64,000 bases of DNA, from contig NZ_BOMB01000007.1 of NCBI RefSeq assembly GCF_016861975.1, forward strand, positions 62,001 through 126,000. Reading direction: 5' to 3'. Position numbers and translations under genes: made by a program. The notes beneath the pieces were generated by a model. The model did no database searches. It saw nothing but the letters and a program-made list of their open reading frames with translations, and was not told the origin of the DNA. Shown here in pieces: positions 60,993 to 64,000 of this stretch (its first letter is position 1; every line of letters begins with the position of its first letter). This DNA comes from Actinocatenispora rupis. GTDB lineage: Bacteria > Actinomycetota > Actinomycetes > Mycobacteriales > Micromonosporaceae.

Positions 60993-61361
60993 TCACAGGC
61001 GGCACAGCACGCGGTAGAGCCGGTGGATCGGCTGGCTCTCGTTCAGGACCTCGTCGTCGACCTCGACCCAGGCGTGGAAGCGCATCGGCGCCGACCGGCT
61101 CACCCCGACGGCCATCGTCGACGGGACACCGTGCCGGCGCAGCACCGAGCACGTCGCGTACGACCGCTCCAGGCAGGCGGTGTCGAGCGGGAGCCGGCGT
61201 GCCGCGCGGGCACACTCGGCGGCGAGGGCGTGCACGTCCACGCCGTCGGGTACGGGCCCGGACGGGCGTGGCGGCAGCGCGCCGACCAGTGCGCGCCAGC
61301 CGCCCCGCTGCACCAGCCGCCGCCCGCGCATCAGCGCCGGGTACGCCCCGAGCGCGCTCAC
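60993..61361 (-). CDS. Lasso peptide B2 protein (leader peptidase, transglutaminase-like)
   Basis: A 122-residue transglutaminase-fold protease that would remove the leader. Catalytic Cys is in LDTACLERSYATCSVLRRHG and His in MRFHAWVEVDDEVLNES, which carries the family's HAWVE-x-D pattern. The GTG at 61361 overlaps the B1 stop (GTGA), giving coupled synthesis of the recognition and protease proteins. Normal length is slightly greater, so the N-terminal helix region is short. Confidence 0.92.
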   Translation of the reverse strand: MSALGAYPALMRGRRLVQRGGWRALVGALPPRPSGPVPDGVDVHALAAECARAARRLPLDTACLERSYATCSVLRRHGVPSTMAVGVSRSAPMRFHAWVEVDDEVLNESQPIHRLYRVLCRL

Positions 61362-61639
61362 CGCGGTCCCGTGGACCGGGTCAACAGTCCGGCGGAGACG
61401 AGCTGGTCGACGAAGGTGGCGACGTCGCCGGCGGCGCGTTCGGCGGACAGGCCGTACCGGGCGGTGACGGCCGCGGCGGCGGCGGACGCCGAGCCGGTGT
61501 CGGCGAGTGCGCGCCAGATGACGCCCGCGCTGTTGTCGAGTCCGAAGATCCGACCGGTGCGGGTGTCCATGACGACCGACTGGGCCGCCTCGTCCGTCAC
61601 GTACTGAACGTGCTCCGGCACTGCCAGCGACTCGTCCAT
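61358..61639 (-). CDS. Lasso peptide B1 protein (PqqD-like leader-binding RRE)
   Basis: A 93-residue RiPP recognition element of the PqqD fold. It binds the precursor leader and delivers it to B2. VQYVTDEAAQSVVMDTRTGR followed by IFGLDNSAGVIWRAL is the characteristic beta-hairpin and helix pattern. The ATG at 61639 has no ribosome binding site, so it may be leaderless. It is the first gene of the B1-B2-cyclase-precursor order. Confidence 0.92.
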   Translation of the reverse strand: MDESLAVPEHVQYVTDEAAQSVVMDTRTGRIFGLDNSAGVIWRALADTGSASAAAAAVTARYGLSAERAAGDVATFVDQLVSAGLLTRSTGPR

Positions 61640-61648
61640 GTCGGGAGT

Positions 61649-61675
61649 CTGGTAGAAAAAGGCCACACGAGTCAA
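61649..61675 (-). promoter_or_regulatory. Possible promoter of the lasso operon
   Basis: On the minus strand TTGACT (61675-61670) resembles a -35 box, and TACCAG lies 15 bases further, close to the B1 ATG. The spacing is short, so the call is weak. The region is AT-richer than its surroundings. Confidence 0.3.
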
Positions 61676-61770
61676 GATCTCCCGTAAGAATTCGCCGCAC
61701 GCGTCCGGCGGTACCCGGCGGCCGCGCCCGCACCGCCGCCGTTCCCGCCCACACATCGCGACCCGCCGCG

Positions 61771-61902
61771 CACGCCGGAACGCCGCACCACCGGAACGCC
61801 CCATCACCGGAACGCCGCGCCGCTGGAACGCTGCGCACGCCGGAACGTCGCGCGACGCCGGAACGTCGCGCCGCCGCGACGTACGCGCGCCGGAACGCCG
61901 CA
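61771..61902. repeat. 16-bp tandem repeats upstream of the lasso operon
   Basis: CGGAACG or a close variant recurs at 61776, 61792, 61808, 61824, 61841, 61859 and 61891, with a unit of about 16-18 bases (CGGAACGCCGCNNNNC). It fills most of the 272-bp gap between the MMPL gene and B1. No gene is seen in the gap. Confidence 0.8.
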
Positions 61903-61911
61903 CCCCGGCGG

Positions 61912-64000
61912 TCAGTGCGGGGAGCCGACCGCCTCGCGGACCGGTTCGGCCGCCGCCGCGGGACTGTCCGATTCGGACAGTCCGAACCGGGAATGCAGCC
62001 ACCGCAACGGTTTCGGCGCCCACCAGTTCGCCCGACCGGCCAGCCGCATGAACGCCGGTACGAGTACGCCGCGGACCAGGGTCGCGTCGACGAGTACCGC
62101 GAGGGCCAGGCCGATGCCGAGCATCTTCAGCATCGCGACGTGCGACGCGCCGAACGCCAGCAGCACCATGGCGATCAGCAGCGCCGCCGCGGTGATCAAC
62201 CGCCCGGTACGTTGCAGCCCGGTGACCACGGCGGTCCGGTTGTCGCCGGACACCACGTACTCCTCGCGGATCCGGGACAGCAGGAACACCTCGTAGTCCA
62301 TCGACAGGCCGAACGCGATGCAGAACATCAGCACCGGCACCGTCATGTCCAGGTACCCGGTGGTGATCGGGTGGCCGACCAGCCCGCCGAGGTGCCCGTC
62401 CTGGAACACGAACACCATCGCGCCGAACGTGGCGGTCAGGCTCAGTACGTTGAGCACGATCGCCTTCAGTGGCATCACGATGCTGCCGGTGAACAGGAAC
62501 AGCAGCACGATCGTGGCGACCGCGATGATGGCGCCGGCGGCGGGCAGCCGGCCGGTCAGCGCGTGCTTCGTGTCGTACAGGGCGGCGGCCTGGCCGCCGA
62601 CGAGCGTCTCCCCGCCCGGCGACGGTACGGCGCGGACGTCGGTGACGAGCCGCTGCCCGCCGTCGCTCTCCGGCGCCTTCGTCCCGACGACGGACAGCCA
62701 GGCGTCGCCGCCGTGCACGTACCGGGCGCTGGCCGGGGTGGGCGGCGCGACCCGGACGCCGTGGGCGTACGAGCCGGTCGCGGTGTCCACCCGGGCCACG
62801 TTGTCCACAGTGGACAGTCGCGCCGCGTACGCCGGCAGCGCGCTCGTCGCGGTGTCCCGGCTGACCACCGACAACGACCGGGTACCCGAACTGTCGAAGT
62901 CGTCGCGGAGCTGCTGCGACGCCTGCTGCACCGGCGCGCTGGCCGGCAGCTGCCGGTCGTCCACCAGCCCGAACGAGATGTGCCAGAACGGCGCGCCGAG
63001 CACGGCGAGCAGCACCACCACGCCCAGCCCGTACGGGACCGGGCGGCGCATCACGCGGGTCGCGAGGCCGTGCCAGAACCCGCTGTCCGCGCCCCGGGTA
63101 CGACCGCGCCGCCAGCGGGCCAGCACGTCCCACCGGTTCACCCGGGTACCGAGCACGGCGAGCATCGCCGGGAGTACGAGGAGCGCGCCGGCCGCGGCGA
63201 GCAGCACCACCGACACCCCGCCGTACGCGAAGGACTTGAGGAAGTCGAGCGGGAACACGGCCAGCGCGGCCATCCCGAGCGCCACCGTCGCCGCCGAGAA
63301 CAGCACGGTACGCCCGGCCGTGCGCATCGTCGCGACGATCGCCGCCGACACCGTCGCCCGGTCGCCCCCGCCGCCGCGCGCCGCCAGCTCCTCCCGGTAC
63401 CGGGTGAGGATGAAGAGGCTGTAGTCGATCGCCAGGCCCAGCCCCAGCGCCGTCGTCAGGTTCAGCGCGTACGTCGAGACCGAGGTGACGTGCGTGAGCA
63501 GTTGCAGTACCAGCATCGTCGACACGATCGACAGCCCGCCGATGAGCAGCGGCAGCAGCGCCGCCACCACGCTCCCGAACACCAGCACCAGCAGCACCGC
63601 GGTCACCGGGGTGGCGATGGCCTCCGAGACCGCCAGGTCGTGCTGCGTCTGCTTGTTCAGCTCCGAGTACACCTGCCCCGCCCCCGCGTACGACAGGGTC
63701 AGCCCGCCGGCGTGCTCGTCCAGCTGCGGGGTCAGGCGCTGCGCGCCGGACATGATCGCGTCCTCGTCGCCGGACAGCCGCAGCAGGATCAGCCCCCGCG
63801 TACCGTCCGTCGACCGCATCGTCGACGGGTGCCCGGACGTCCAGTACGACTGCATGCTGGCGACGCCGTCGGCGTGCGCGGCCCACCGGGCCAGCCGGGT
63901 GGCGCGGCGAGCCACGGACGGGTCGTCCGGACCGCCGGCCCCGCGTACGACGACGATCAGGTTCGCGTCGCCGGCGTCGAAGTCGGACCCGAGCGCGTCC
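61912..64000 (-). CDS. MMPL/RND family transporter, 5' end cut by the window
   Basis: Large membrane transporter open to the right window edge, with at least 695 residues visible. The sequence reads as coding up to the edge (LGSDFDAGDANLIVVVRG), so the internal GTG at 63915 is not the true start. Two helix bundles are seen, each with an Asp-containing motif: LGLAIDYSLFILTRYREEL in the first half and FGLSMDYEVFLLSRIREEY in the second. The large outer loop between them holds a Ser-Thr-Val-Asp palindrome copy (62803). It may export a lipid, siderophore or the lasso peptide. No lasso ABC transporter is visible. Confidence 0.92.
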   Translation of the reverse strand, partial: DALGSDFDAGDANLIVVVRGAGGPDDPSVARRATRLARWAAHADGVASMQSYWTSGHPSTMRSTDGTRGLILLRLSGDEDAIMSGAQRLTPQLDEHAGGLTLSYAGAGQVYSELNKQTQHDLAVSEAIATPVTAVLLVLVFGSVVAALLPLLIGGLSIVSTMLVLQLLTHVTSVSTYALNLTTALGLGLAIDYSLFILTRYREELAARGGGGDRATVSAAIVATMRTAGRTVLFSAATVALGMAALAVFPLDFLKSFAYGGVSVVLLAAAGALLVLPAMLAVLGTRVNRWDVLARWRRGRTRGADSGFWHGLATRVMRRPVPYGLGVVVLLAVLGAPFWHISFGLVDDRQLPASAPVQQASQQLRDDFDSSGTRSLSVVSRDTATSALPAYAARLSTVDNVARVDTATGSYAHGVRVAPPTPASARYVHGGDAWLSVVGTKAPESDGGQRLVTDVRAVPSPGGETLVGGQAAALYDTKHALTGRLPAAGAIIAVATIVLLFLFTGSIVMPLKAIVLNVLSLTATFGAMVFVFQDGHLGGLVGHPITTGYLDMTVPVLMFCIAFGLSMDYEVFLLSRIREEYVVSGDNRTAVVTGLQRTGRLITAAALLIAMVLLAFGASHVAMLKMLGIGLALAVLVDATLVRGVLVPAFMRLAGRANWWAPKPLRWLHSRFGLSESDSPAAAAEPVREAVGSPH

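Noticed and set aside
61771-61902. 16-bp tandem array as a CRISPR array
   Set aside because: The period is too short for repeat plus spacer, and there are no unique spacers.

Overview
The window is chromosomal DNA from a very GC-rich actinomycete. Nearly every codon ends in G or C, leaderless starts are common, and the housekeeping order metG-tatD-rpfB-rsmA-ispE, tRNA-Gln-glmU-prs-rplY-pth and mfd is typically actinobacterial. Codon style and gene content would suit Micromonosporaceae, but the genus cannot be fixed from the sequence.

Layout. (1) 1-16.4 kb is a conserved housekeeping block: two aldo/keto reductases, metG, a TatD nuclease, resuscitation-promoting factor, rsmA, ispE, an ABC-F ATPase, a TetR regulator, tRNA-Gln(UUG), glmU, prs, rplY and pth. 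(2) 16.4-43.3 kb is an accessory region that looks like a locus for a sulfated surface polysaccharide. It holds an initiating sugar-phosphate transferase, cysQ, cysD and cysN, a GT2 and a WecG/TagA glycosyltransferase, two sulfotransferases, a tight seven-gene operon (Wzz-like, Wzy-like, kinase-like, sulfotransferase, Wzx-like, methyltransferase, glycosidase lipoprotein), a second secreted glycosidase, an LPXTG protein, an SGNH hydrolase, a TSUP sulfur-anion transporter and a Sat-like/APS kinase fusion. No sulfate-reduction gene (cysH, cysI) is present, so the sulfate-activation genes probably supply PAPS to the sulfotransferases, with CysQ removing the PAP by-product. (3) 43.4-54 kb carries ppc, two ABC-2 exporters separated by a 3 x 77 bp repeat that encodes three chained 26-codon micro-ORFs, an acyl-CoA synthetase/TetR divergent pair and a His-rich lipoprotein. 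(4) 54-57.7 kb is mfd. (5) 57.7-64 kb, all on the minus strand, is a lasso-peptide cluster (PqqD-like B1, B2 protease, cyclase and an unlisted 40-residue precursor at the 3' end), followed by a glycosyltransferase and preceded by an MMPL transporter cut by the window end.

The most unusual structures are the coupled micro-ORF relay with start-codon hairpins at 48678-48913, the lasso precursor nested in the 3' end of its cyclase gene, and the 22-bp perfect inverted repeat at 58774-58828.
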